NCBI GenBank assembly: GCA_965195195.1
Contig: CBDAFF010000064.1
Location: 1 to 64,000 of the forward strand
Length of the DNA: 64,000 nt
Direction of reading: 5' to 3'
Origin: E44-bin32 sp965195195
Lineage (GTDB): Bacteria > Chloroflexota > Anaerolineae > Anaerolineales > E44-bin32
The notes beneath the pieces were generated by a model. It was not told the origin of the DNA and searched no databases. It was given only the letters and a program-made list of their open reading frames with translations. Made by a program: the position numbers and the translations under genes. Position 1 is the first letter of the stretch. Each line of letters opens with the position of its first letter. Positions 17,824 through 26,880 of this stretch are shown here, piece by piece.

Positions 17824-18456
17824 ATGGATCACAAGATAACACTTCTTCGCCACGGTCTCTCCACCGGCAATGAGAAGGGGATCATCCAAGGACAAAAGGA
17901 CTATCCACTAGCTGAAGAAGGTATAGAACAGAGCCGCTCTTTATCCCGTTACTGGAAAGATCACGACGTTTATTTTGACGCGATAATTGCCAGCCCCCTG
18001 CTGCGAGCAAAACAAACCGCCGAAATCATTGCCTCCGTCATGAAGCTGCCTATTGATTTCGATGATGCTTGGTGTGAGCGCCAATCAGGGAAGGCTGAAG
18101 GAAAACCGTACACTGAAGTAAAACTCCAATATGCAGATCAACCCCACGATACGGCTTATGATCCAATCTTCGACTCCGGTGAAAGTAGATGGGATCTGTT
18201 TATCCGCGCGGCAAATGCGATGCAGCACCTTCTCCGACGCCCAGCAGGATCATACCTGGTCGTCAGCCATGGAGCGATTCTGGGCGCGGCACTACATACC
18301 GTGCTTGGTATTTCGCCATCTCCAGGAAGAGTCCGGCCAATGCGACTCGGGTTCGCTAACACGGGCTATGCAGTTTTAACATTCGACGCTCCTGAGGCTC
18401 GATGGGAATTGCGCCATCTGAATGTAACCTGTCATCTACAAAGAAGATCTGGATAA
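17824..18456 (+). CDS. Histidine phosphatase (phosphoglycerate mutase-like) family protein
   Basis: The 210-aa protein has the phospho-acceptor motif L-L-R-H-G-L-S-T-G-N at residues 7-16, a conserved S-P-L-L-R-A-K-Q-T-A-E and the second catalytic S-H-G-A near residue 146. It belongs to the broad cofactor-dependent mutase/phosphatase branch; whether it is a sugar-phosphate phosphatase or a mutase cannot be decided. Four bases separate it from the amidohydrolase gene, so they likely share a transcript. Confidence 0.9.
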   Translation: MDHKITLLRHGLSTGNEKGIIQGQKDYPLAEEGIEQSRSLSRYWKDHDVYFDAIIASPLLRAKQTAEIIASVMKLPIDFDDAWCERQSGKAEGKPYTEVKLQYADQPHDTAYDPIFDSGESRWDLFIRAANAMQHLLRRPAGSYLVVSHGAILGAALHTVLGISPSPGRVRPMRLGFANTGYAVLTFDAPEARWELRHLNVTCHLQRRSG

Positions 18457-18460
18457 AACG

Positions 18461-20056
18461 ATGCTAAATTATGGAGATCTGCTGCTTGAAAACGCCATTA
18501 TTTACACATTTGGCGACCCTCCCGGTCCAGTCGAGAGCCTGGCAATTCAAGACGGCCATATCCTTGCAATCGGCGATGGAGAGCATCTTCTACAAACTGT
18601 TCCCTCTAACTTTACAAAGCTCGACCTTGGCGGACGGGTAATCCTTCCCAGCTTGACGGACTCCCACATCCACTTCGAGAAATTCTCGCTGAACCATGAG
18701 CAAATTAATTGTGACACAAATTCAGTCGACGAGTGTATTGCCCGAATTCAGAGCAGAGCGAAGACGCTCCAACCCGGTGAGTGGATCCGCGGGCATGGGT
18801 GGGACCAGAACTTGTGGGGTCGATATGGCACAAAAGAGGAGCTTGATCGAGTCACGCCCAACAACCCTGCGTACATCACCGCGAAATCTCTCCACGCTGC
18901 TTGGGCGAATACAGCTGCCCTCAACCAGGCTGGGTTGAGCGCTAACTCAGTAGACCCGCCTAGAGGTAAGCTTCAGCGTCAAGAAGACGGAAGCCTAACG
19001 GGAATCCTGTACGAATTTGCCACGCTCCTCATCTCCGATCTCATCCCGCGTCCATCTCCTTATGATCTATCCCAGATAATGCTGCGGGGACAGGATGAGC
19101 TTCTCCGCTTAGGCATCACCTCAATACATGATTTCGATGGCAAAAGGTGTCTTCAAGCGCTTCAATTGCTAAGAGAGGATGCGTTACAGCGACTTCGAGT
19201 TGTAAAATCAATCCACTTTGATGATTTTGAAAGTTACATTAACGTCGGCTTGCGCACCGGTTTCGGGGATGATTGGATCCGTATTGGTGCGGTTAAGTTG
19301 TTTTCTGACGGCGCGTTGGGGCCACACACAGCAGCGTTGCTCAATCCCTACGAAGACGATGCGAGCAACTCGGGATTCCTTCTTTTGACTGCAGATGAAA
19401 TTACAGAAATTGGCAAGAGAGCAGCTGTGAATGGACTAGCGCTCGCTATACATGCCATTGGCGATCGAGCGAACCGCGTAGTTCTAGATGCATTTGAAGA
19501 ATTGCGTACATTCGAAGTGAATAATCGCATCAAACCCCTTCCGCATCGAATCGAGCACCTCCAGTTAATCTCGCCAGAGGATATCCAAAGACCGGCTGAG
19601 CTTGATATCGTCGTATCGATGCAACCCATCCATGCAACCTCTGATATGCAAATGGCTGATCGCTATTGGGGCGATAGAGTCCAACTAAGTTATGGGTGGC
19701 GCTCTCAAATTAGCGCTGGTTCGAAGCTGATATTCGGCTCAGATGCCCCTGTTGATTCTGCTAACCCTTTTATCGGGATTCATGCCGCAGTCACCCGCAA
19801 ACCACCTGGCGGCGATGTTGATACCTTATCCTGGGTTCCCGATCAAAGAATCAATCTTCAAGAAGCCTTCAATGCTTATTCAGTCTGGCCTGCACAATCA
19901 ATCGGCCTCGGCTCTAAGCTGGGAAAGCTTCTTCCCGGATATCTCGCCGACCTTATCGTACTAGATGAGGACCCTTTCGATCTAGACAATTCTGAATTGG
20001 CCGCGATTAAACCTTCGGGGGTGATGATAAATGGTGATTGGTACTTCTTAGACTAG
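18461..20056 (+). CDS. Amidohydrolase, YtcJ-like
   Basis: The 531-aa metal-dependent hydrolase shows the composite fold: an N-terminal beta-sandwich part, D-S-H-I-H-F near residue 67 (HxH metal ligands), H-A-I-G-D-R-A, R-I-E-H-L-Q, and the late G-S-D-A-P-V metal ligand, ending with L-G-K-L-L-P-G-Y-L-A-D-L-I-V-L-D. YtcJ-type enzymes act on amides of unknown or varied nature; no substrate can be named. There is no signal peptide. Its last 9 bases overlap the convergent selB. Confidence 0.92.
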   Translation: MLNYGDLLLENAIIYTFGDPPGPVESLAIQDGHILAIGDGEHLLQTVPSNFTKLDLGGRVILPSLTDSHIHFEKFSLNHEQINCDTNSVDECIARIQSRAKTLQPGEWIRGHGWDQNLWGRYGTKEELDRVTPNNPAYITAKSLHAAWANTAALNQAGLSANSVDPPRGKLQRQEDGSLTGILYEFATLLISDLIPRPSPYDLSQIMLRGQDELLRLGITSIHDFDGKRCLQALQLLREDALQRLRVVKSIHFDDFESYINVGLRTGFGDDWIRIGAVKLFSDGALGPHTAALLNPYEDDASNSGFLLLTADEITEIGKRAAVNGLALAIHAIGDRANRVVLDAFEELRTFEVNNRIKPLPHRIEHLQLISPEDIQRPAELDIVVSMQPIHATSDMQMADRYWGDRVQLSYGWRSQISAGSKLIFGSDAPVDSANPFIGIHAAVTRKPPGGDVDTLSWVPDQRINLQEAFNAYSVWPAQSIGLGSKLGKLLPGYLADLIVLDEDPFDLDNSELAAIKPSGVMINGDWYFLD

Positions 20057-21937
20057 GCGCCGCAAATCCCCTTCTCGAACCGTTACTCCGACCGCATCAA
20101 GATGTTCCATCAGCGCTAGTGCGTATTTCCTCGATGTTTGAAATTTGTCACGAACATCTGCTACCGTAAGGGTTCCGCTTTCCTTTAACTCTTCCTTTAC
20201 TTGATCTACCATCCCCTTATATATATCCGCTTTAAAGATAACGTCCTCTGATACTTGGATCAACGACCCGCTCTCAAGCAAGAAGCGGACAAGATCATCT
20301 CCGATCTCCTGCGTGGTTTCTTTTAGCGATGGCGGAGCATAGGGATTAGAATCGAATTTCATTAATAGTCGATCCACTAACTTTTTCTCTTTATCATCGA
20401 GCTGGACACTGTGATTCTTTAAAGACACATACCCCGGAACGAGCACAACAGTTCCATCTTTTGCTGCCTGCTCCAGGAGCAGAGTTGCCAGTTTTGTCTC
20501 CATCCCCATTTTGCTGCGCAATTCTTCAATCGGCATCCCGATCTTGAGTGGATTTGCTTTATGGTAATCAGCCAAGTATTTTCGAATCCGCTCTACTATC
20601 ATCAGCCAAGTGTTCTTATCCATGACTAACGAAGAAGCATCGACCGATAATTCACTTTCATTGAGTGAGATCAGTTCACCCTTTTGCATTAATTCTCGAA
20701 TTGCTTCTTCTGCTTCACCATTGGAGATGCCAGCCTCTTTCAAAGCACCAGACAAGGGTGCTGGACCCGTCCCCTCGAGCGTTCGCTGCAAAACTGTCGC
20801 TGGTGTTCCTCTAAGAAAGGCTTCTAGTTGTTCAATTACAGCATGGTCCTTTAGGCGATGTCTTCTTTTTGGATGCGCATCCGCAACTACGCCGCCTCCT
20901 AACGTTGAGCTGGGCGAAGGCCGCCGCAGTATAAATCGGTCTCCCCGAATTAGGATGACGGGGGCTGAGAGGAGAAGCTGCAGCCAACCTTCATCGCCCG
21001 GGGTGATCTTTTCGCTCCCCAATAACCGGATCTTTGCAATGCGCTGCGCCGCACCTGCATACAATTTGACTTCCTGATTATGCCGCATAACATGATCTGC
21101 ATCTGCCAACAATCGAAAGTGGACGTCGATCATGCTTGTCGATTTGTAGGATCCAGGTTTTATTACGACTTCTCCGCGCTCCACATCATCTACTTCTATT
21201 CCGCTGATATTCACCGCTACCCTGCTACCCTGGAGGGCATGGTCAAATTTCTCTTTATGCGTTTGTAGGCCTCGTATTCTCCCTTTAGAACCACCCGGTT
21301 GGATCTCAACTGAATCACCAACCGTAAATGTGCCATCGAGCAACGTTCCCGTTACAACGGTCCCGAAACCAGCGATTGTAAATATCCGATCAATGGGTAA
21401 CCGTGGAGCACCTCGATCCTTACGTCGAGGAATTTCCTTCAAGACATTTTGTAGCGATGTCACCAAATCGTCTAGCCCTTCGCCCGTCTTTGATGAGACT
21501 CTTACAATCGGTGATTGCCCGAGCGAAGAGGCACTTACGAGCTTCGATACATCCTCTTCAACCAAGCCCAGCCATTCATCATCAACAATGTCGATCTTCG
21601 TTAGTGCGATGATACCTTTTTGTACATTTAGAAGGTCCAAGATTGATAGGTGCTCTCGTGTTTGCGGCATTACTCCCTCGTCTGCCGCGACAACAAAGAG
21701 AACTGCGTCGATCCCCCCAGCTCCTGCTAACATGTTTTCGATAAAATCGCGATGTCCTGGAACGTCGACAATACCAACGGATTCGCCATCCGGCAACGTC
21801 AGCCAGGCGAATCCTAAGTCGATGGTCATTTGCCTTCTTTGTTCTTCCGCAAGCCGGTCGGGATTGATCCCGGTTATCGCTTGAACGAGAGATGATTTGC
21901 CGTGATCCACATGTCCAGCTGTTCCAATTACACGCAT
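20048..21937 (-). CDS. selB: Selenocysteine-specific translation elongation factor SelB
   Basis: SelB is the GTPase that brings Sec-tRNA to UGA codons followed by a SECIS hairpin. The 629-aa protein starts M-R-V-I-G-T-A-G-H-V-D-H-G-K-S-S, with D-V-P-G-H and T-K-I-D GTPase motifs, EF-Tu-like domains 2 and 3, and a C-terminal ~250 residues of winged helices that read the SECIS. The start at 21937 is favoured by AGGAAG five bases before it; a frame five codons longer exists. No selA, selD or tRNA-Sec is seen in this window. Its presence implies that some UGA codons in this genome are read as Sec. Confidence 0.95.
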   Translation of the reverse strand: MRVIGTAGHVDHGKSSLVQAITGINPDRLAEEQRRQMTIDLGFAWLTLPDGESVGIVDVPGHRDFIENMLAGAGGIDAVLFVVAADEGVMPQTREHLSILDLLNVQKGIIALTKIDIVDDEWLGLVEEDVSKLVSASSLGQSPIVRVSSKTGEGLDDLVTSLQNVLKEIPRRKDRGAPRLPIDRIFTIAGFGTVVTGTLLDGTFTVGDSVEIQPGGSKGRIRGLQTHKEKFDHALQGSRVAVNISGIEVDDVERGEVVIKPGSYKSTSMIDVHFRLLADADHVMRHNQEVKLYAGAAQRIAKIRLLGSEKITPGDEGWLQLLLSAPVILIRGDRFILRRPSPSSTLGGGVVADAHPKRRHRLKDHAVIEQLEAFLRGTPATVLQRTLEGTGPAPLSGALKEAGISNGEAEEAIRELMQKGELISLNESELSVDASSLVMDKNTWLMIVERIRKYLADYHKANPLKIGMPIEELRSKMGMETKLATLLLEQAAKDGTVVLVPGYVSLKNHSVQLDDKEKKLVDRLLMKFDSNPYAPPSLKETTQEIGDDLVRFLLESGSLIQVSEDVIFKADIYKGMVDQVKEELKESGTLTVADVRDKFQTSRKYALALMEHLDAVGVTVREGDLRRLV

Positions 21938-21968
21938 GGAAACTTCCTGCAAGTCCTTAATTAGATGG

Positions 21969-23138
21969 TTATCTGCCTCGTGAGTCTAATTCCGTCATCC
22001 ATTCTCGAAGCGTGGATAACAGCTCGGCTAGTCGCCTTCGATCGCTTACTTCGATCTCTCCTAACCGATCGAGTCCGTTTGAAAGATTCGATGAAATCTC
22101 ATCACTCTCGGATCGCAGTTTATCATGAAGCCTCGTATGTTCGTTCCGGCGCTCATCCATTGTCAAGGTATAAGTGCTCCAGCGCCGGTGATCTTCTGAT
22201 TGAAATTCTCCCCAGTTATGCTTCATCCTATCTTCAGCAAGACGCTGCATTTCACCTACCTCGGTAATCCTGCGCTCTAATCGCTCAATAACTTCTCCAA
22301 GGTCATTTTGCATCTGCTTTAAAGTACGATGAGTTTCTTCGTATGCAATCATTCGCTCATCGATCGCTTCAGCCCTTTTCTCGAAAGCTGAATAGGTGTC
22401 CCCCCATTCTTTTAAGGTCTTCTCAAATTCAACAATTATTAACCCCTGACTCTCCATCCAGAGTTCCTGCGATTCGCGACGCTCTTTCTCGCTCGCTTGG
22501 AATTCATTCGCACGCACCTCCAACCGATGAAATAAGCTTTCCAAAGACTCTATCCCTGTATTCACCTCATCAAGACCTTTTCTATGCCTTTCGATAAGGC
22601 TTTCAGTCTTTGTAAGACGTTTACCAACCTGCTTCTGATTTTCACTCAAGGAGACCGTTGTTCGTTTTTCCGTTTCGAACGCTTCAAACATGCGCTCTTG
22701 CTGTTCTTTAACAGTATTGAGCTCGTTATTAATTCGAATCTCCTCTTCTCGACGACTCTCCAGAAGTTGCTCGAATTTATCTAGCCTCGACAGCTCCTTT
22801 CGGACATCGTCGAGTTTTTTAGAGAACCCTTTTTGGTCTGTCTTTCGTATTGCTTCAAGACTTTTTTCTTTCTCGGAGCGCCTTCCTTCAACATCCTTTA
22901 GTTGTCGCGAAATCTCATTTCGATGCTTCACTAAAGCATCATCCATTTGATGAATCCTCGTGGCAAGAGCCGCTGCTCGGGAAGTTTCATCAGATAACCC
23001 CAGGATTTTCTGATCAAGTTTCTCAATGGATTCTTCAAGATGCTTGTTACGGTCAAGGAGAGTCTGCAATTGTTCAGAGTCTTTAATCCTCTGCTCATCT
23101 AGCCATTTAAGCCTGTTCTCAACCTGTTTTTGATCCAT
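21969..23138 (-). CDS. Coiled-coil protein of unknown function
   Basis: Nearly all 389 residues are predicted long coiled coil: Glu, Lys, Arg, Gln and Leu dominate with heptad-like spacing, and Pro and Gly are almost absent. There is no signal peptide, membrane helix or catalytic motif. The stop lies 31 bases before the selB start on the same strand, so they may be co-transcribed. Similarity of such proteins to SMC-like or myosin-tail models is usually compositional, so I assign no function. Confidence 0.8.
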   Translation of the reverse strand: MDQKQVENRLKWLDEQRIKDSEQLQTLLDRNKHLEESIEKLDQKILGLSDETSRAAALATRIHQMDDALVKHRNEISRQLKDVEGRRSEKEKSLEAIRKTDQKGFSKKLDDVRKELSRLDKFEQLLESRREEEIRINNELNTVKEQQERMFEAFETEKRTTVSLSENQKQVGKRLTKTESLIERHRKGLDEVNTGIESLESLFHRLEVRANEFQASEKERRESQELWMESQGLIIVEFEKTLKEWGDTYSAFEKRAEAIDERMIAYEETHRTLKQMQNDLGEVIERLERRITEVGEMQRLAEDRMKHNWGEFQSEDHRRWSTYTLTMDERRNEHTRLHDKLRSESDEISSNLSNGLDRLGEIEVSDRRRLAELLSTLREWMTELDSRGR

Positions 23139-23187
23139 ATTCCTGCCTCCCTCGGAAAAGGCAATTGGTCAAGTAATTTATAGATCC

Positions 23188-24579
23188 TTATAAAAATAGA
23201 TTCGCTAGTCCAGACGCAACATCTTCGACCCAGGGAAAGACAAGTTGCGGGAATAAGCCAAGAAGCAATATCAAAATAATTCCACCCAGAAGGAAGACCC
23301 GTGGCTCTTTCTCAATCGCGGTTGTATCCTCGCCATCCCCTCTTCCGAATAGGATTGCCGCCCATCTAATGACGAGTACTCCCAATCCAACCATTGAGAA
23401 TATAACTGTGCCTGCCGCAAGCCTATCTGCATGGAGCACTACAGTTAATAGAGCCCATCTTCCAGGAAAGCCTGCTGTGAGCGGTGTTCCTGCAACCGAG
23501 AGCAATCCAACAAGAAATGCGGCTGCAGCAAAAGGCATTTTGTATCCTACACCCCTCATCTGGCTAACTAAACGCTGTGAATTACCTAAATACGATAACC
23601 CCAACGCCAGCACGCCAAGTGCAATCACGCGCACAGCGCTGATGCTTAGCGCAAGACGGAAGGCATCTTCTGTTCCTGACCCTACTGCGATCAATATGAC
23701 ACCCAAATCAACCAGCAATGCATAGGCAATTAATTTCTTGATGTCCTTTTGACTGGCCGAGAGCAGAACTCCTAAAATCGTTGTAATGATCCCCGCGATT
23801 CGAATCCCATCGTAAATTAACGTTTGTTCTCTTAACCATGCATAACTGTCTAAAAATCTCAGCAGGAAGAAAAAACCAGCACTTTGAAGGATAAGCAGGA
23901 TAAATATTAAAATATATGGATCTGATTCCTCTGCAGATTTCGGCAACCATAAATGGAATGGTGGGACTGTCATCAAGATCGCAAAGCCGAAGCCAAGCAT
24001 AAATGTCACTCGCATGGCTAGAACCGGAGTTGCGCTTGTTATTCCGGCAACCTCTAACAACGAACCGGTGAACAGGATACTGAGCATCGCAAATGTGTAT
24101 AGAATCAGCATTCTAATTGCGCCAGTGCTCCTGGGATGCTGTTGTGTAACCAGAACAAACACTGCACCCATAGCTGCCAGTTCAATAAATACGGCCGCAA
24201 ATACAAATGGATCGACCATGAGTGACGCAGCTACAATTGCCAGGATAAACAATACAACAGATGGGAAGAACCGATTCACATTGACAAGCCACGCTGCAGG
24301 CATGAGAAAAGCGCCAGCCAGATAGAGAAAACCTATTAGCGGTCGTACATTCTCGCTCAGCGAAAACATGCGTCCCAAGATGATCCACTCACTCGCGAAT
24401 TTTATTGAAAATTCCCCGAAGAGGAATGCCTCATCAAATGGTACCAACAACACAAATGCGGCAATGGATCCTGCTCCAATCGCAGCAGCAAACGCGGATG
24501 CCATTCGCTGGTGTCGCAGAACCAGGCACAACAACGAATAGATAATGGTGAAAAGGAAAATTATCTGGCCCGCACTCAT
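23188..24579 (-). CDS. Complex-I/Mrp-type proton-translocating membrane subunit (NuoN/HyfF-like)
   Basis: The 463-aa protein is a chain of about 14 hydrophobic helices of the proton-antiporter (Proton_antipo_M) superfamily. Recognisable features are P-P-F-H-L-W-L-P-K-S-A-E-E near residue 205 and A-S-Q-K-D-I-K-K-L-I-A-Y-A near residue 275, both typical of NuoL/M/N, MrpA/D and hydrogenase-4 subunits. It overlaps the preceding gene by 4 bases and is the last of three membrane subunits. No peripheral dehydrogenase or hydrogenase genes are nearby. Confidence 0.88.
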   Translation of the reverse strand: MSAGQIIFLFTIIYSLLCLVLRHQRMASAFAAAIGAGSIAAFVLLVPFDEAFLFGEFSIKFASEWIILGRMFSLSENVRPLIGFLYLAGAFLMPAAWLVNVNRFFPSVVLFILAIVAASLMVDPFVFAAVFIELAAMGAVFVLVTQQHPRSTGAIRMLILYTFAMLSILFTGSLLEVAGITSATPVLAMRVTFMLGFGFAILMTVPPFHLWLPKSAEESDPYILIFILLILQSAGFFFLLRFLDSYAWLREQTLIYDGIRIAGIITTILGVLLSASQKDIKKLIAYALLVDLGVILIAVGSGTEDAFRLALSISAVRVIALGVLALGLSYLGNSQRLVSQMRGVGYKMPFAAAAFLVGLLSVAGTPLTAGFPGRWALLTVVLHADRLAAGTVIFSMVGLGVLVIRWAAILFGRGDGEDTTAIEKEPRVFLLGGIILILLLGLFPQLVFPWVEDVASGLANLFL

Positions 24580-25193
24580 GGGTCACGATTCTCCGCCATC
24601 GAATAACGAGTCTGTATAGAAATGATGTAACTGAATACGAGTACGATCCCCAAATGAACCATTGCCAGCAGGGCAATCAGCGCCAACGCAGGCTCGATGA
24701 ACCCGTAGATTAATTCAGCGCCTGATACAAGTGTGAGCAAACCGATTCCGATCCTCAGCAGATTCGTTCCTAATCCTAAATTCAGTAGACTTGAAGCGAC
24801 GAGGAATAAGGCACCCACACTCGCTTCCATTCTTATGTCAAATTGTGCAAACAAATTGCTTCTTGCAACACTTACAGATGCAACCGTTACAAGAAGCAGT
24901 GCAATGATACGAAAAGGTAAATTCGCGGAAAGCAGCTGATCATCCCCTTGCAAAGGATCATCACCAATTTGTTGAATTCCGAGGTACAAGATTACACAAA
25001 CCAGTAAGCCGGTTACTAATTTTGCAGCAACACCTGCGGCCGTCAAACTCGTAGATGCCAACCACGATACGGCTATGTATTGCGCTGCAAGAACAAGCAT
25101 GGATCTTAGCTGTGGTCTCATGAGAGCGAGAGTGCTTCCCGTAATGAAGAGAATGATCGTAGGTAAAAACAAGTAATTATTGAGCCAAGCCAT
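24576..25193 (-). CDS. HyfE/NuoK-like small membrane subunit
   Basis: The 205-aa protein has roughly six hydrophobic helices. The length and the NuoK-like second half (N-L-L-R-I-G-I-G-L-L-T-L-V-S-G-A-E-L-I-Y) fit the HyfE family of group 4 hydrogenase/Complex-I-like complexes better than the ~100-aa NuoK. The assignment leans on its place between two antiporter-type subunits. It overlaps the downstream gene by 4 bases and starts 6 bases after the upstream one. Confidence 0.65.
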   Translation of the reverse strand: MAWLNNYLFLPTIILFITGSTLALMRPQLRSMLVLAAQYIAVSWLASTSLTAAGVAAKLVTGLLVCVILYLGIQQIGDDPLQGDDQLLSANLPFRIIALLLVTVASVSVARSNLFAQFDIRMEASVGALFLVASSLLNLGLGTNLLRIGIGLLTLVSGAELIYGFIEPALALIALLAMVHLGIVLVFSYIISIQTRYSMAENRDP

Positions 25194-25199
25194 CGAAGA

Positions 25200-26798
25200 T
25201 CACCTCAAAGCAAGAAGGAGTACTGCTACGAAGGCAAACATCCAAAGCATTGCAGCTTCACCCTCGAATAGTTCGCCAATAGATCTTGCCATTCTAAGCA
25301 AGTAACGAAGGATGTTCCAGATCAATGAGAATATCCGTTGCGGATTTATACGGAGGAAAAAAGACCTCCATCGCTCAAATTTCCCCCCTTGAAGATTGCG
25401 CGATGCAAAGAAGACACCCGCGCCTACGGCAACTGCTGCTACCGTAACGATCCCTCCTTCAATACTGGAAGTCCCTTCAATCCAGAAACCCAGCCCTATA
25501 GAAACCAACGCGGGTAATGCCAAGCCCATGCTGTACATTACACGAACGAGACTTTCGCTTGTCGGCCAAGGTTCCTCGGCTTGAAAGAAAAGATGGACCG
25601 CGCCAAGAGAGAGGCTGCTTAGCCCTATGATTCCTATCAACGCTTGAATCCATGCTCCCTCATTCAACGCTGTTTGCCCCATCACCGAGGTAATCAACCC
25701 TCCTGGACTCCACGGCATTCCAACCAGCAGCGCCGCGGCGAAAATTGGCCAAATACGATGTGAGGGTGTATGGACCGTAATAAGCGATAGTAATGCTCCA
25801 ACAAGCAACAGTAATAAACTCGTCACGAAGAGGACGTCACTATTCGCAGAAGCGTTGCTGCTTACCAGGATTCCAACACCCGCGACACCCATAACAAAAA
25901 ATGGGCTTGCCAAGTAGCGGTCCTCCTCCAATAACCAGCGAACTCCTCCGAGCAAGATGCCTATTGCCCCTGCCAATGTTAGCCACAATCTTATTGTTGG
26001 CAGTATCCCATTTTGAAGAAATCTCGCGAGCAGCAATAATGCAAGCGCCGGCGGCAATAAACGCAGTATTGAATCTGTGCCTCTCCGGAGAGGGGAAGGA
26101 GAAGGAAATGCTAAATCCAATGGGATCACCCCCAACCGCATTAATATTCCCACAAGAAACGTTATCGCTGCCGCCGTAGAGAAGGACGCAGCGTTAAGAC
26201 CTACACCAATTCCATCGATTGAGTTAATCCAGGCGGCCGTGACAATCAATAACACACTCACTAAGTCGACACCGGCTCTAACAATCGCTCTGCGTATATC
26301 GCCCACGTTTTCCGCGAAGTAAATAAAGAAGACAAAAGAGCATAAATCTAATAATGCAAATGTAAGGGCAACTGTGAGCAGATTGGTCGCGAAAGCAACC
26401 AGCATGGCCAGCGCTGCGAATACAAACCAGAAAACCCGTACGCCTGTCGATGCACTATCCGACCGTACTGCAGCGGTAAGGTGCATCGAGAGAAGAACGG
26501 TCGAGATGCAATATGCAAGTCCCCAGCTCATTCTGTCGAGTGAAAATTCCAGAGGGGTTTGAAATAAGCTTTCTGGTTGCCAGATTGAGAAACTAGCAGC
26601 ATTTGGTATCGCCGCGAACATCAGTAATGACAGAAACCAGATGATCAATACGAGCAACGTGCTTACAGCCCATTGAGTCCGAGATGGGCGGTTGCGGACT
26701 AACCATGTTGCGCCCGCAGCGAGTAGAAGAGCGATAATTGGAATAAATAGCATACTGTTCTTGTGGAGAAGTTCCTCAGCTTTTTCGACGTTTAGCAT
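25200..26798 (-). CDS. Complex-I/Mrp-type antiporter-like membrane subunit (NuoL/HyfB-like)
   Basis: A 532-aa polytopic protein with about 14-16 hydrophobic helices. It resembles NuoL/HyfB-type subunits in general layout, but the usual conserved Lys/His motifs are less clear than in the 23.2 kb gene, so the function in proton movement is less certain. The C-terminal part has an extra amphipathic stretch followed by one helix, similar to the lateral helix layout of NuoL. It is the first gene of the three-gene set. The start at 26798 could also be the ATG 15 codons later. Confidence 0.75.
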   Translation of the reverse strand: MLNVEKAEELLHKNSMLFIPIIALLLAAGATWLVRNRPSRTQWAVSTLLVLIIWFLSLLMFAAIPNAASFSIWQPESLFQTPLEFSLDRMSWGLAYCISTVLLSMHLTAAVRSDSASTGVRVFWFVFAALAMLVAFATNLLTVALTFALLDLCSFVFFIYFAENVGDIRRAIVRAGVDLVSVLLIVTAAWINSIDGIGVGLNAASFSTAAAITFLVGILMRLGVIPLDLAFPSPSPLRRGTDSILRLLPPALALLLLARFLQNGILPTIRLWLTLAGAIGILLGGVRWLLEEDRYLASPFFVMGVAGVGILVSSNASANSDVLFVTSLLLLLVGALLSLITVHTPSHRIWPIFAAALLVGMPWSPGGLITSVMGQTALNEGAWIQALIGIIGLSSLSLGAVHLFFQAEEPWPTSESLVRVMYSMGLALPALVSIGLGFWIEGTSSIEGGIVTVAAVAVGAGVFFASRNLQGGKFERWRSFFLRINPQRIFSLIWNILRYLLRMARSIGELFEGEAAMLWMFAFVAVLLLALR

Positions 26799-26816
26799 AC
26801 CACGGAAGCGCCCTCA

Positions 26817-26825
26817 TGCTATACT
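26817..26825 (+). promoter_or_regulatory. Extended -10 promoter of the ammonia-lyase gene
   Basis: TGC-TATACT lies 55 bases before the ATG at 26881. It is placed in the short space after the divergent membrane-subunit gene. No clear -35 is visible. Confidence 0.5.
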
Positions 26826-26880
26826 TTTTACGCTTCTTCACACAAGCCAATCTCATGTTGATGAAAAGAGAATTAATGAA

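Noticed and set aside
20610..21884. Plus-strand ORFs opposite selB
   Set aside because: Shadow frames of a highly conserved gene; composition is dominated by Ser and Pro with no recognisable motif.
26692..26880. N-terminal extension of the ammonia-lyase
   Set aside because: It runs antisense through the start of the membrane-subunit gene and does not resemble the family; the TGC-TATACT promoter lies inside it.
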